A stretch of DNA of 64,000 nt, taken from CAWEDP01 sp963807925. Its GTDB lineage: Bacteria > Acidobacteriota > Vicinamibacteria > Vicinamibacterales > CAVVIG01. Location: assembly GCA_963807925.1 (NCBI GenBank), contig CAWEDP010000002.1, positions 868,001-932,000 on the forward strand. The letters are read 5' to 3'. Below, piece by piece: positions 28,458 through 36,683 of this stretch (positions within the stretch are counted from its first letter, which is position 1; each line of letters begins with the position of its first letter). Below the pieces are notes generated by a model, which saw only the letters and a list, made by a program, of their open reading frames with translations, was not told where the DNA came from and did not search any database. The translations under genes were made by a program, and so were the position numbers.

Positions 28458-28960
28458 CGCACGAACGAGCCGCCCGCGCGCAGCAAGGCCCAGCACCAGC
28501 GGACGGGCGCAAAGGCCGCCGGCGACACCCGCGCGCGCTCGTCGGGCAGCCACAGCTGCCACCGATCGAGATACGCCGGCTCGGTTTCGACCAGCGGCGG
28601 ATCGGAGACGTCCTCGGGCGCTCCGTGGGGGACGCCGGTCGCCCAACAGCGGTCCACCCCCCGCCCCAGCCGGAAGCGCCCGATCACGTCGCGCACGTCG
28701 GGGGCCGACCACTGCCACCAGCTGCGGGGCCGCGTGCCGGGGTAGATCGCGACCCAGTCGCGCAGCGCGCGGTCTTCAATGGCGCGCCAGGCCGACTGGT
28801 GGGTCCCGTTGTCAAAGCACTCCCATGGGTTCGTCGTGTGCGCGGCCGCCAGCCGACACGCGCCGGCAAAATCGTCCCACGTCAGCAGGTGGTACAAGGC
28901 CGCCGACACCGCCCGGGGTGGCGTGCCGTGACGCGTCACGCGTCGCCGTTTCGTCGGCAT
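28454..28960 (-). CDS. Hypothetical phage-element protein downstream of terminase small subunit
   Basis: 168 residues from ATG 28960 (a GTG at 28963 is the alternative; both touch the terminase stop). It is Trp-rich, with SWWQWSAPDV and RDVIGRFRLG, and its end has a YLDRWQLWLPDERARVSPAAF segment of the kind seen in small phage proteins beside terminase genes. No named domain recognised. It is coupled on both sides, so it belongs to the packaging/capsid unit. Confidence 0.65.
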   Translation of the reverse strand: MPTKRRRVTRHGTPPRAVSAALYHLLTWDDFAGACRLAAAHTTNPWECFDNGTHQSAWRAIEDRALRDWVAIYPGTRPRSWWQWSAPDVRDVIGRFRLGRGVDRCWATGVPHGAPEDVSDPPLVETEPAYLDRWQLWLPDERARVSPAAFAPVRWCWALLRAGGSFVR

Positions 28961-29382
28961 CACGCCCCTCCCGGTCGGCCGACGCGGTCCCGCAACGGTT
29001 CCAGGTCAAGATTCAGCGCGCGCAAGGCGCTGAGCAGGCCGGCGCGCGCGTCGCGTTCCACGGCGGCGGCCGGATGCTGCTTGGGACGGCCGCGACTGTC
29101 GAGCACCACCAGGCCCTCCCGGTCCAAGACGCCGCGGGCCTGTTCGCCGCGATCGAACGCGCGGAGGGCCTGCTCGAGCAGGAGTTCGCCGGCGGGATCC
29201 CCGATGGCAAACTCCGTGACGAGCCGCCTCCACCAGTGTTTCGCGGCCGGTGAGAGGCCAGTCGGCGGCCGGCGGGGCGGCCGTTTCTCGATCAGGCCCA
29301 GCGCCTTTCCATGGAAGAACACACTCAATTTCGCGCCTCTTCGAGGGTTCGGCGGCTTTTTAGGACCGCGGTCATCGAACAT
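28960..29382 (-). CDS. Phage terminase small subunit, P27 family
   Basis: 140 residues. The central region GLSPAAKHWWRRLVTEF, then a helix with ALRAFDRGEQARGVLDREG, then VVLDSRGRPKQHPAAAVERD and the RALNLDLEPLRDRVGR end are characteristic of P27-type small terminases. These recognise the packaging site and recruit the large subunit. ATG 29382 is preferred over a TTG at 29424. No large terminase gene is seen in the element, so the packaging motor would have to come from a helper phage if the system is active. Confidence 0.85.
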   Translation of the reverse strand: MFDDRGPKKPPNPRRGAKLSVFFHGKALGLIEKRPPRRPPTGLSPAAKHWWRRLVTEFAIGDPAGELLLEQALRAFDRGEQARGVLDREGLVVLDSRGRPKQHPAAAVERDARAGLLSALRALNLDLEPLRDRVGRPGGA

Positions 29383-29476
29383 TTTGACCCCGCCCCCCTC
29401 TCCATCAGATGATCTGCCATCCAACCTTCCACGTCGTCAGGCCGCGCGACAAATTCGCCGCAGTGGGACGCATGTC

Positions 29477-29917
29477 TCACGTCAATATTTTCGCCGCGGC
29501 GAGCGCGTCGGCCAACAGTGCGGTCATCGGAACGCGAGCGGCCAGCCGCCACGCCAGCGAGCAGCGCCAGCAACGGCCAAACCGCAGGGTCGGGAGCGCG
29601 TCCCCGCAACTGAAGCACTTGCCCGCGACGTACGGCACATCAGCCCGGTAGAGGAACGGGGGCGCGGCCGGGGGCGGAGTGGCGGCAAGCTGCGCGCGGA
29701 ACACGTCGCGGCGGTTCTGTACGCCCCGGAGCAGCGCCTTGAGCGCATCCTTGCACGCGACGATCGCCGCCATCCGTTCAGGGGTCAGCCGGGAGCGCGG
29801 CGCGATGACGACCGCGGCATCGTCCCCCAGCTCCACCCGGAAGCCGTCGCACTCCAACGCAAAGAGCAGCGCCACGGCGGGCGAGTCGGAGAGGTCAGGC
29901 GTCAGGGCAAGCGCCAT
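29477..29917 (-). CDS. TubC-like N-terminal domain protein with C-terminal Cys4 zinc motif
   Basis: 146 residues. The first half (LECDGFRVELGDDAAVVIAP then an LTPERMAAIVACKDALKALL helix) resembles the TubC N-terminal docking fold found in many mobile-element proteins next to primase genes. The second half has four Cys, CFSCGD and RCWRCSL, likely binding zinc. Its start overlaps the primase stop by 16 bases. A role in element replication or regulation is an inference. Confidence 0.65.
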   Translation of the reverse strand: MALALTPDLSDSPAVALLFALECDGFRVELGDDAAVVIAPRSRLTPERMAAIVACKDALKALLRGVQNRRDVFRAQLAATPPPAAPPFLYRADVPYVAGKCFSCGDALPTLRFGRCWRCSLAWRLAARVPMTALLADALAAAKILT

Positions 29918-32343
29918 TCTTCCCCCTCCTCTCGCTCGCGTGACAAGGGCTGTGTAGAACAGGACAGATCGGACCGATCGGACAACCGCCCGGATTTAGT
30001 GGTGTTGTCGCTGTCCTGTTGGTGTCCTGTGGGGTGTCCGGTCGGGCCGACCGGACACTCAGGACACGCCGAATCGTCCGAATCACTGAGCCATTCGGCG
30101 GATCCGTCCTGTCTGTCCTGAGTGTCCGGTCCGGCGCAGCCCTGTCTGATCGTGATGATGCGCTCGCGCGCCGTGCGGGCGCTTGTCGGCAGGTCGACGG
30201 CCAGCCCTGTCCGGCGAAGGTCGGGCGCCAGTCGTCGAAGGGCGCCTGCCAGGCCACGAGGCGAGGTCGGCCAGGTGCGAGCCTTGCGGACGGACTCGGG
30301 CACACGGCCCGTGAGCAGCGCCAGCAGATCCGCCGCGGTCCCCTGCCACGGCAGCCGCTCCGGTGACAGCGCGAGAAGCGCCAGCCCGATCGAGTCCATT
30401 CCGAGCATGTCCGCGGACGCCGCCGCCCGCGCGCCCAGCCACGCCGCGACGGTCCGACCATCGGTCCAACCGAGCGCCGGCTCGGCCGCGGTCACCCATC
30501 GACACGCGTCCGCCATGCGCGGGCGCCGAGCGAGCTGTACGGACGCCTCGCGACAGAGGGCCGTCGACACGGCATCACAGATCGCGGCGAGCACGGCCGC
30601 TCGCATCGCATGATAGCGACGCCACAAGTCGGCCTCATCGCCGCGGTCCCGGTCATCAATCGCCGGCAGCGTCACGACGAGCGCCCGATCGAGCAGGTCG
30701 GCCCGCGTCGCCGGCTGCTCAATCCCTGTGAGCAAGATCGGCCGCGTCACCTCGATCGAGGTCTCGTCGAGATCCGAATAGAGGGTTCTCGTCGCGAAAC
30801 CGCCCCCGCTCGCGATGCGACAGAGCGCGTCACTGAGCCACGCCGGCAAGCCTGAAAGGTTGTCGAGCGCGAGGACGTGTGAGTTCAGCGCCCCGATCAT
30901 CACATCGCGCTCGTCACGTGGCACACCGCGCAGTTCGGGCGACGCCGGATCGACAAGCCCACGCAGCATCCGTCCTAGCGTCGATTTCCCGGCGCCTTGC
31001 TCGCCGGTTTCGATCAGGATCGGGTATGGGCCGCGACGGGAGAGTGACGCCACGAGCCACGACACGATCAGCGTCCAGGTGTCCTCCTCGAGCGCCCACA
31101 ACTCCCGCAGCGAGTCTACGGATGATCTGGCAGAGACAGGCGTCGGCAACGGGCGCAGACTCGACGGTCGCCAGCAGCGGACGGGCGCATCAGACACGAC
31201 GCGCCAGCCGTTCGCATCGATGGCGATCGATCGCCAGTCGGGATCTCCGAGGTCGAGATAGGTGGCGTCGTTGTGCGATGCGAGCCGGACGGAGACGGCA
31301 TGCGTCGGGCCGTCGTATCGCGCCATGCCCCCGAGGGTCGCGAGCGCATCAGTGAGCGCCGCGCTCGCCGCCGAGCGATGCGTGTGCAGGTAGTAGCTGC
31401 GTGCCAGGTAGTCGCGCACGACGCGCCGGAGCGGATGGTGCTCGCGATGGCCATCGACGCGGACCGTGGCGTACGCGTCGCCGCTGGGCGTATGCCACAG
31501 CTCGACGCCGCCGCCAAGCGCGAGGTCGATCAGCTGCGCCGCCTGTGACGGACCACGATCACGATCGCGCCGTTCGCCGCGCGCGTGTGTCGTCGCATCG
31601 CCCGCGCCATCGATGAGCGCGAACAGCGCCGCGTCGCCGTGCTTCCCGATGTAATCGTCGGGTCCGTTGATCTCGCTCTCGACGGGGAGCTCGGCGATCC
31701 GCACCTTCGCGCCGCGGCCGGTCAGGTCCGACGCGAGCGCCCGCCGGGCCGCCTGTACTTTGCGGTTCGTCGCCGCGTTCGCGTCGAACAGGATCACGAC
31801 GTCACGATCGCGCCACACGATGCGATCAAAATCGGGAAGCGGTCCTTTCACGTCCACCCGGGCGCCGCTCGCGTCGGACGTTTTGCCGATCGTCCCTTTC
31901 CAGCCGACGCAGCCACCTGTCGCAATCGCGAGCAGACGCCGATCCGTGCGCGCAGACGCAGCGGTCAGCGAGAGCGCGCTCTTTTCTGCTTCACTGATCG
32001 CGATCGGCACGGACGGATCGGCGACCAGTGCCGCGGCGCCGGGGGGAAAGTAGAGCGCGCGTGTGTCGCCGAATGGCGCGAGATACTTGTGTTCCGGCTT
32101 ACCGTCAGCATCGAGTTCCGGGTGATCGCGACGGAGACGGCAGGTCACGCGATCGCCCGTCGTCACGTTGAAGTACGGATAGATGATGCCGTCCAGCGTG
32201 TCCAACTTGTATGTGATGCCGAATCGCTCGCGTGCCTCTCGCGTCGTCACCCGCACGACGCCAGCCGCCGCCAACAACGCCGCGTCGATGCCGAGCTTTT
32301 CGTGGAGCTTGAGGTCCTCACGCCGCAAGGTGGCGACGCTCAC
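29902..32343 (-). CDS. DUF3854-type primase/ATPase of the element
   Basis: 813 residues from GTG 32343, whose GTGA overlaps the AlpA-like stop. The N-terminal third has a TOPRIM-like primase region (GITYKLDTLDGIIYPYFN, AISEAEKSALSL, VVILFDANAATNRKVQ, GPDDYIG) resembling DUF3854. The C-terminal half is an AAA-type ATPase/helicase: Walker A ETGEQGAGKSTLGR, Walker B-like VLALDNLSGLP, and ILLTGIEQPA. Proteins of this kind start replication of satellites and small integrated elements. The last 70 residues are a disordered Asp/Ser/Thr-rich tail. Confidence 0.85.
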   Translation of the reverse strand: MSVATLRREDLKLHEKLGIDAALLAAAGVVRVTTREARERFGITYKLDTLDGIIYPYFNVTTGDRVTCRLRRDHPELDADGKPEHKYLAPFGDTRALYFPPGAAALVADPSVPIAISEAEKSALSLTAASARTDRRLLAIATGGCVGWKGTIGKTSDASGARVDVKGPLPDFDRIVWRDRDVVILFDANAATNRKVQAARRALASDLTGRGAKVRIAELPVESEINGPDDYIGKHGDAALFALIDGAGDATTHARGERRDRDRGPSQAAQLIDLALGGGVELWHTPSGDAYATVRVDGHREHHPLRRVVRDYLARSYYLHTHRSAASAALTDALATLGGMARYDGPTHAVSVRLASHNDATYLDLGDPDWRSIAIDANGWRVVSDAPVRCWRPSSLRPLPTPVSARSSVDSLRELWALEEDTWTLIVSWLVASLSRRGPYPILIETGEQGAGKSTLGRMLRGLVDPASPELRGVPRDERDVMIGALNSHVLALDNLSGLPAWLSDALCRIASGGGFATRTLYSDLDETSIEVTRPILLTGIEQPATRADLLDRALVVTLPAIDDRDRGDEADLWRRYHAMRAAVLAAICDAVSTALCREASVQLARRPRMADACRWVTAAEPALGWTDGRTVAAWLGARAAASADMLGMDSIGLALLALSPERLPWQGTAADLLALLTGRVPESVRKARTWPTSPRGLAGALRRLAPDLRRTGLAVDLPTSARTARERIITIRQGCAGPDTQDRQDGSAEWLSDSDDSACPECPVGPTGHPTGHQQDSDNTTKSGRLSDRSDLSCSTQPLSREREEGEEWRLP

Positions 32344-32552
32344 GAGCGGCCGGCCTCGGCGGCGCGCTGCGCGATCCACTGCTCGACATCCTGCTCACGC
32401 CACGCCACGGCGTTCGCCGATATTTTGATGGCGGCTGGAAAACGGCCGGCCCTGACGGCCCTCCACAATGTCGTGTCCGAGAAGGGGACGCGCGCGAGGA
32501 CGTCGGGCTTGCGCAGGAGGCGCGTGGGTTCGCGTACGATTGCTGGCTTCAT
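32340..32552 (-). CDS. AlpA-like helix-turn-helix regulator/excisionase
   Basis: 70 residues of the MerR-like AlpA/Xis fold: LLRKPDVLARVPFSDTTLWRAVRAG, then FPAAIKISANAVAWREQDVEQWI. AlpA proteins control integrase genes and excision in P4-like elements. It lies between integrase and primase genes, coupled to the latter. A perfect inverted repeat abuts its start codon (32553-32577). Confidence 0.88.
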   Translation of the reverse strand: MKPAIVREPTRLLRKPDVLARVPFSDTTLWRAVRAGRFPAAIKISANAVAWREQDVEQWIAQRAAEAGRS

Positions 32553-32621
32553 GCCGCGAGCGTACCGCGCTCGCGGCGAACATTCGGCTGCCTACATAGG
32601 AGCGGGACTCTGCCTAAATAG
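32553..32621 (-). promoter_or_regulatory. Hairpin and direct repeats upstream of the AlpA-like gene
   Basis: GCCGCGAGCG (32553-32562) and CGCTCGCGGC (32568-32577) form a perfect 10-bp inverted repeat with a 5-base loop, ending exactly at the alpA start codon where the ribosome-binding site should be. Further upstream CTGCCTACATAG (32588-32599) and CTGCCTAAATAG (32610-32621) are direct repeats 22 bases apart, two helical turns. These look like an operator or translational control site. No clear ribosome-binding site is otherwise present. Confidence 0.6.
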
Positions 32622-32637
32622 CGGCCTCGTGGTCTCC

Positions 32638-34605
32638 CTACGGCCCCTCCTCAAGGGTCGCGAGTAAACGAGCGACGCGGGCGATCGCGGTCTGCACCAC
32701 CGAGTGCGTGACGCCGCTGCTATGCACATTCTGCCGTTGCCGCCGCTGCTGAACGTATTCCTTGGCGATCTGATACACGGGTTCCGGCGGGTCCCTGATC
32801 CTCGCCCGATAGAACCAATCGATATCTCGATCGATGTAGTCCCCGCTGCCCTTTGGGGCGCGGCCGGCCGGCAAACCGGGGACCGCCGGCCCCTCGAGCC
32901 TCACCCGCAGATGGGGGTCGCCCGCCCACTGCGCGATCGCCCGCGCGGCGAAATCGAGCAGTAACGCCCACGGCAGCCACGAATACTCAGCGAGGCGAAG
33001 GTGGGCCGTCAGCTCGCGGAGCGCGGTCCGGTCGCGCGCTTTCTCTGTAAAGAGCGCGCGCCGGAAGGCGGCTTCATTGGGGGCGGGCGATGACCAGAGG
33101 CTGAGCCTCGTGGCCCACTGGGTATACGCGCAGATGACTCGCGGGTCGTCGCGCAATCGTGCCACCAACGCATTCGCCGCCCGCTCGACGCGAGCGGCGT
33201 GTCCGGCCGTTGCGATGAAAGGCTCGTCGGGTGGCATGCTGCCTCCGCTGGGCGTTCCCGCGAGAGAGGATCGGCGGCAGGTCGCGCCGTCGGCCTTCTT
33301 CGCGAGGACGGTCCTGAGGGTCCGGCCCCACGTGTCCAGCGCGACGCGCTTCTCGCGGTCGTACGCATAGCGGTCGTAGATCCTCGTCGCGCGGGCGCCG
33401 CCATCGACGTGATTCAGCACATACCCGATGTGTTCGCGGGGGATGCCGGCTTCGGCCATCTTCGTGGCGGCCGTTCGGCGCAGATCGTGTCCGCGGAACT
33501 CGAATCCGAGCAACCGCGCGATCCGCGCGGGCGCTTTCTTCGCCCGGTCCCGGATCGAGGCGCCGCGGCCCACAAACACGAACTCCCGATCCTCGCCCTC
33601 CTGCCTCGTCTGTGCCGTGATGATCGCGGTCACGTCGTCAGTGAGCGGCACCCGATGCGGTTGACCGTTCTTCGTGTCGGCCGCAGGAATCGTCCACCAG
33701 CCGCGTGTGCCGTCCGCCGCGAGGTCCAGGTCGACCCATCGCATCCGCGCGCACTCCCCGCCGCGCTGGGCCGTCAGGAGCCGAACCTTCATCAACGCCG
33801 CCAGTGGTGCGGTGACCGGGCAGATCGGATCGTCCTTTGGGCCGGTCGCGCGCTTGCGGAACGGGGCCGCGCGCTCCGCCGTGGTGGGGAAGTGCTCGAG
33901 CAGCCGCCATAGGCGCCGGATTTCGTCATCGGTGAGCACGCGGTCGCGGCTGTGCTCCGGTGAGGGTTTCTTGACGCGTGCGGCTGGATTCGCGTCGACC
34001 CATTCCTCGTCGACGGCGAAGTTCAGCATCTTGCGCACGAGCGCCAGCACGCGGTTTCCGGTGACAGGCGCCCGTTCGGCGACACGCTCGACAAGCGCAC
34101 GCACGTCGCGGCGGGTCAGGGCCTTGACGGATCGATCGCCCCAGGACGGCAGCACGTCGACATCGAGCAAGCGTTCGTCCTCATCCGCGCTCGCCGGCTT
34201 CTTGAACGTGCGGGCGTGCTTTTTGAGATAGTCGGCCGCGAGGGCCCGCACGGTATCGATGCGCGCGGCCTTGGCGGCGTGCCGCTCGCCGGCCGGGTCG
34301 CGCCCGTCGTCAATCGCCGCGTTCGCCTTGCGTGCCAGTTTCCGGGCCGCCGCGAGCCGCACGTCGGGCCATTCCCCGAGGAGGTGGCGGCGCTGCTTGC
34401 CCTGAAAACGATAGCGAAGGGCGAATTGCTTCCGCCCGCTCGGCAGCACGCTGAGAATCAACCCGCGTTGGAGGCCGTCTCGCCTGTCGATCCGCGCCGG
34501 CCGCGGCTTCAGCGCGCGAATCCCGCGATCGGTCAATGCGGCATGCGCCGGATGCCCCTTGCCGATACCATCAGCCTCTCGTTCATCGGTGCGGGGCGGC
34601 GTCAT
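32638..34605 (-). CDS. P4-type tyrosine integrase with C-terminal extension
   Basis: 655 residues against about 400-430 for typical P4 integrases. Residues 1-110 are the DUF4102 arm-binding domain (LTDRGIRALKPRPARIDRRDG, ... WPDVRLAAARKLARKANAAI). Core-binding and catalytic domains follow with catalytic Arg in LTAQRGGECARM, HDLRRT, and a Tyr in IYDRYAYDREK. From about residue 450 an extra 200-residue region is homologous to the stand-alone protein at 62221. It integrates and excises the element at tRNA-Pro. The ATG (34605) overlaps one of the arm-type repeats, consistent with self-control. Confidence 0.92.
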   Translation of the reverse strand: MTPPRTDEREADGIGKGHPAHAALTDRGIRALKPRPARIDRRDGLQRGLILSVLPSGRKQFALRYRFQGKQRRHLLGEWPDVRLAAARKLARKANAAIDDGRDPAGERHAAKAARIDTVRALAADYLKKHARTFKKPASADEDERLLDVDVLPSWGDRSVKALTRRDVRALVERVAERAPVTGNRVLALVRKMLNFAVDEEWVDANPAARVKKPSPEHSRDRVLTDDEIRRLWRLLEHFPTTAERAAPFRKRATGPKDDPICPVTAPLAALMKVRLLTAQRGGECARMRWVDLDLAADGTRGWWTIPAADTKNGQPHRVPLTDDVTAIITAQTRQEGEDREFVFVGRGASIRDRAKKAPARIARLLGFEFRGHDLRRTAATKMAEAGIPREHIGYVLNHVDGGARATRIYDRYAYDREKRVALDTWGRTLRTVLAKKADGATCRRSSLAGTPSGGSMPPDEPFIATAGHAARVERAANALVARLRDDPRVICAYTQWATRLSLWSSPAPNEAAFRRALFTEKARDRTALRELTAHLRLAEYSWLPWALLLDFAARAIAQWAGDPHLRVRLEGPAVPGLPAGRAPKGSGDYIDRDIDWFYRARIRDPPEPVYQIAKEYVQQRRQRQNVHSSGVTHSVVQTAIARVARLLATLEEGP

Positions 34606-34623
34606 GGGCACAGTATGGGCACA
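34605..34623 (+). repeat. Right pair of putative integrase arm sites
   Basis: TGGGCACA at 34605-34612 and 34616-34623, 11 bases apart, in the same orientation as the pair at 26029-26047. The first copy overlaps the integrase start codon. Together with the left pair this supports a site-specific recombination complex at both ends and possible repression of integrase by its own binding. Confidence 0.6.
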
Positions 34624-34755
34624 CTCGCGCCGCAATTCAATGAAAACCGACGAAATCGGATGCAAGCGAATTTAGGTTGTAAATGCGGGCTCAACCTGAC
34701 GTTAGAGCCTTGCGATGGCTTGCAGCCGATTTCAGGAACGAGCGTTTGTACTTTC

Positions 34756-34800
34756 CTGGGGGTCTGGGGGTCGCGAGTTCGAATCTCGCCGTCCCGACCA
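34756..34800 (+). repeat. attR core: duplicated 45-bp 3' end of tRNA-Pro
   Basis: Identical to 25936-25980. It lacks the acceptor 5' strand and D-arm, so it is not a tRNA gene. It marks the right boundary of the element, 150 bases from the integrase start. Confidence 0.95.
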
Positions 34801-35205
34801 CAATTTCAGAAACGCACAGCCCCGGCCAGAGCGCCGGCTTTCGGTCCTTCCACAATCCGACGTCGGCATCCCTGGCGGCTGCCCAGAGAGAGACAGTCGG
34901 CTACCAGACAAGACACCGCGACGCGACGCGAATGATCGATGAAGAGCGTTTGCAAGGTACTGCAAGCGACTCCAGCAGTCAGCGCCTCCGCCGTGAACAT
35001 TCCGCCACATCAAGGCGCGGCGAGTAGTGACGACACGCCACAACGTGACAGCAAAAAGTCTCACTCAGTGCCACGACCAACGTCTCGGCATGTTAGACTT
35101 TAGTCTTGGGGAACGCGAGGGATCGCAAGGCAGATCCCCGGCGTCCTGGACATCTCTTCGCGAACGCGTGGCTGTTCGCCTGACGCAATTCAAAATCCTG
35201 CCGAC
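34801..35205. other. Intergenic stretch right of the element
   Basis: About 400 bases between attR and the HD-GYP gene, less GC-rich than the neighbours. I find no convincing gene; frames across it read into the tRNA fragment or have non-protein composition. It was presumably the original downstream flank of tRNA-Pro and should contain the promoter of the HD-GYP gene. Confidence 0.6.
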
Positions 35206-36198
35206 ATGCCGTCGCCCTCGGGCTCACCAGCGGTAGTGCTGATCGTCGAAGACGAGCGGTCCAACCGGGACATGTTGTGTCGGTTCCTGACCAACCGGGG
35301 ATACGAAGTGCAGACCGCTGTGGACGGCGAAAGCGCGCTCGACGCGGTGAGCCGGCGCGCGCCCGATGTGGTGCTGCTCGACGTGCAGCTGCCGGGGATC
35401 GACGGCTTCGAAGTGTGCCGCCGGATCAAGCAGCAGGATGCGACGCGGCTGGTTCCGGTCGTCCTGATCACGGGCCTCGACGCACGCGATCACAAGATCC
35501 AGGGCATCCGGGCCGGCGCCGACGACTTTCTCTGCAAGCCCTACATCTTCGAGGAGCTGATCGCGCGCGTCCGATCGCTGGTCCAGCTCAAACGCTACAC
35601 GGACGATCTCGAATCGGCCGAATCGGTCATCGTGAGCCTGGCGCTCACCATCGAGGCGCGCGACGCGTACACCGACGGCCATTGCCAGCGCCTCGCCGCC
35701 TATGCCAATGCGCTCGGCGCCACGCTGGGGCTCGGCAACGAGGAGCTCGCCGCCCTCAACCGGGGAGGGTACCTGCACGATGTCGGCAAGGTCGGCATAC
35801 CCGACAGGATTCTGCTCAAGAGCGGCGTGCTCACCAACGAAGAGTATCAGGAGATCAAGCAGCATACGGTCATCGGCGATCGGTTGTGCGGCCAGCTCCG
35901 ATCGCTCCGCCTGGTACGTCAGATCATCAGACACCACCATGAACGCCTGGACGGCAGCGGGTATCCTGACGGCCTTCGCGGCACCGAGGTGCCGATCCTG
36001 GCGCAGATCGTCGGCGTCGCGGACGCCTACGATGCGATCACGACCAACCGTCCGTACCGGCCGGCGCGGCGGCCCGAAGCCGCGTACGAGGAGTTGCGCC
36101 GCGACGCGGCGCAAGGAACGCGGCATCGAGAACTGGTCCACGCCTTCATCGGGCTCGGACAGAGCGGTGCGTTGAAGCGCCTGGCGGCCGGCGCGTGA
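35206..36198 (+). CDS. Response regulator with HD-GYP phosphodiesterase domain
   Basis: 330 residues. Receiver domain 1-125 has the acidic pair in VEDERSN, phosphoacceptor Asp59 and Lys111. The HD-GYP domain (about 140-325) has HD at 191-192 in HDVGK, HHH at 243-245 and GYP at 252-254 within HHERLDGSGYPDG. Such proteins hydrolyse cyclic di-GMP to GMP when phosphorylated, affecting biofilm and motility. No partner kinase is adjacent. dut overlaps its stop. Confidence 0.93.
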   Translation: MPSPSGSPAVVLIVEDERSNRDMLCRFLTNRGYEVQTAVDGESALDAVSRRAPDVVLLDVQLPGIDGFEVCRRIKQQDATRLVPVVLITGLDARDHKIQGIRAGADDFLCKPYIFEELIARVRSLVQLKRYTDDLESAESVIVSLALTIEARDAYTDGHCQRLAAYANALGATLGLGNEELAALNRGGYLHDVGKVGIPDRILLKSGVLTNEEYQEIKQHTVIGDRLCGQLRSLRLVRQIIRHHHERLDGSGYPDGLRGTEVPILAQIVGVADAYDAITTNRPYRPARRPEAAYEELRRDAAQGTRHRELVHAFIGLGQSGALKRLAAGA

Positions 36199-36680
36199 GC
36201 GGCCGCGTGGAGTACCATGCCCGCGTGATCGAGGGGATGCTCCACGTCCAGGTACGGCGGCTTGCCTCGTCGGACGGGTTGCCGCTGCCGGCCTACATGA
36301 CCGAGGGCGCCGCAGGCATGGATCTCCACGCGGCCGTCGACCAGGACGTCGCGATCCTGCCGGGCGACGTCGCGCTGATTCCGACCGGCCTCGAGATCGC
36401 GGTGCCCTCCGGGTACGAGGCGCAAGTCCGCCCGCGATCCGGGCTGGCCGTGAAGTACGGCATCGGGATGCCGAACGCCCCCGCGACGATCGATTCAGAC
36501 TATCGGGGCGAGCTGCGCGTGCCGCTGATCAACCTCGGACGGCACACCTTCACTGTGTGCCGGGGCATGCGGATCGCCCAGATGATCGTCGCTCCCGTCG
36601 TGCGGGTGGCATGGGAGGAAGTGCAGGCGCTTCCTCCCACGCGCCGCGCGGCAGGCGGGTTCGGTCACTCGGGGGCGTGA
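36195..36680 (+). CDS. dut: dUTP diphosphatase
   Basis: The five dUTPase motifs are present: AAGMDLHAA (I), RSGLAVKYGI (II), GTIDSDYRGEL-like ATIDSDYRGELRV (III), GMRIAQMIVAPV (IV) and the C-terminal glycine-rich RAAGGFGHSG (V). It hydrolyses dUTP to dUMP and pyrophosphate as a trimer, keeping uracil out of DNA. GTG 36195 overlaps the previous stop by four bases (161 residues); ATG 36237, which starts MLHVQVRRL like other dUTPases, may be the real start (147 residues). Confidence 0.94.
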   Translation: MSGRVEYHARVIEGMLHVQVRRLASSDGLPLPAYMTEGAAGMDLHAAVDQDVAILPGDVALIPTGLEIAVPSGYEAQVRPRSGLAVKYGIGMPNAPATIDSDYRGELRVPLINLGRHTFTVCRGMRIAQMIVAPVVRVAWEEVQALPPTRRAAGGFGHSGA

Positions 36681-36683
36681 CGC

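Larger units (their letters stand above)
25936..34800. mobile_element. Integrated capsid-encoding phage-satellite-like element at tRNA-Pro
   Basis: This 8.8-kb element is defined by a perfect 45-bp direct repeat, tRNA-Pro at the left and a truncated copy at the right, with a tyrosine integrase next to the right end. All recognisable genes read leftward: integrase with extension, AlpA-like HTH, DUF3854 primase/ATPase, zinc protein, terminase small subunit, two unknown proteins, HK97-type capsid and two small proteins. No large terminase, portal, protease, tail, lysis or repressor gene is visible, so it could not make a complete phage by itself. The circular form should be 8820 bp. The gene set resembles the small mycobacterial phiRv1/phiRv2-type prophage-like elements and phage satellites. 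The phage-satellite reading is an inference. Confidence 0.85.

Noticed and set aside
34756..34800. Second tRNA-Pro gene
   Set aside because: Only the 3' 45 bases exist; no 5' acceptor strand or D-arm. It is attR.
34732..35064. 110-residue reading frame on the - strand after attR
   Set aside because: It reads through the tRNA fragment (giving GRRDSNSRPPDPQ, a usual tRNA artefact) and has no family.
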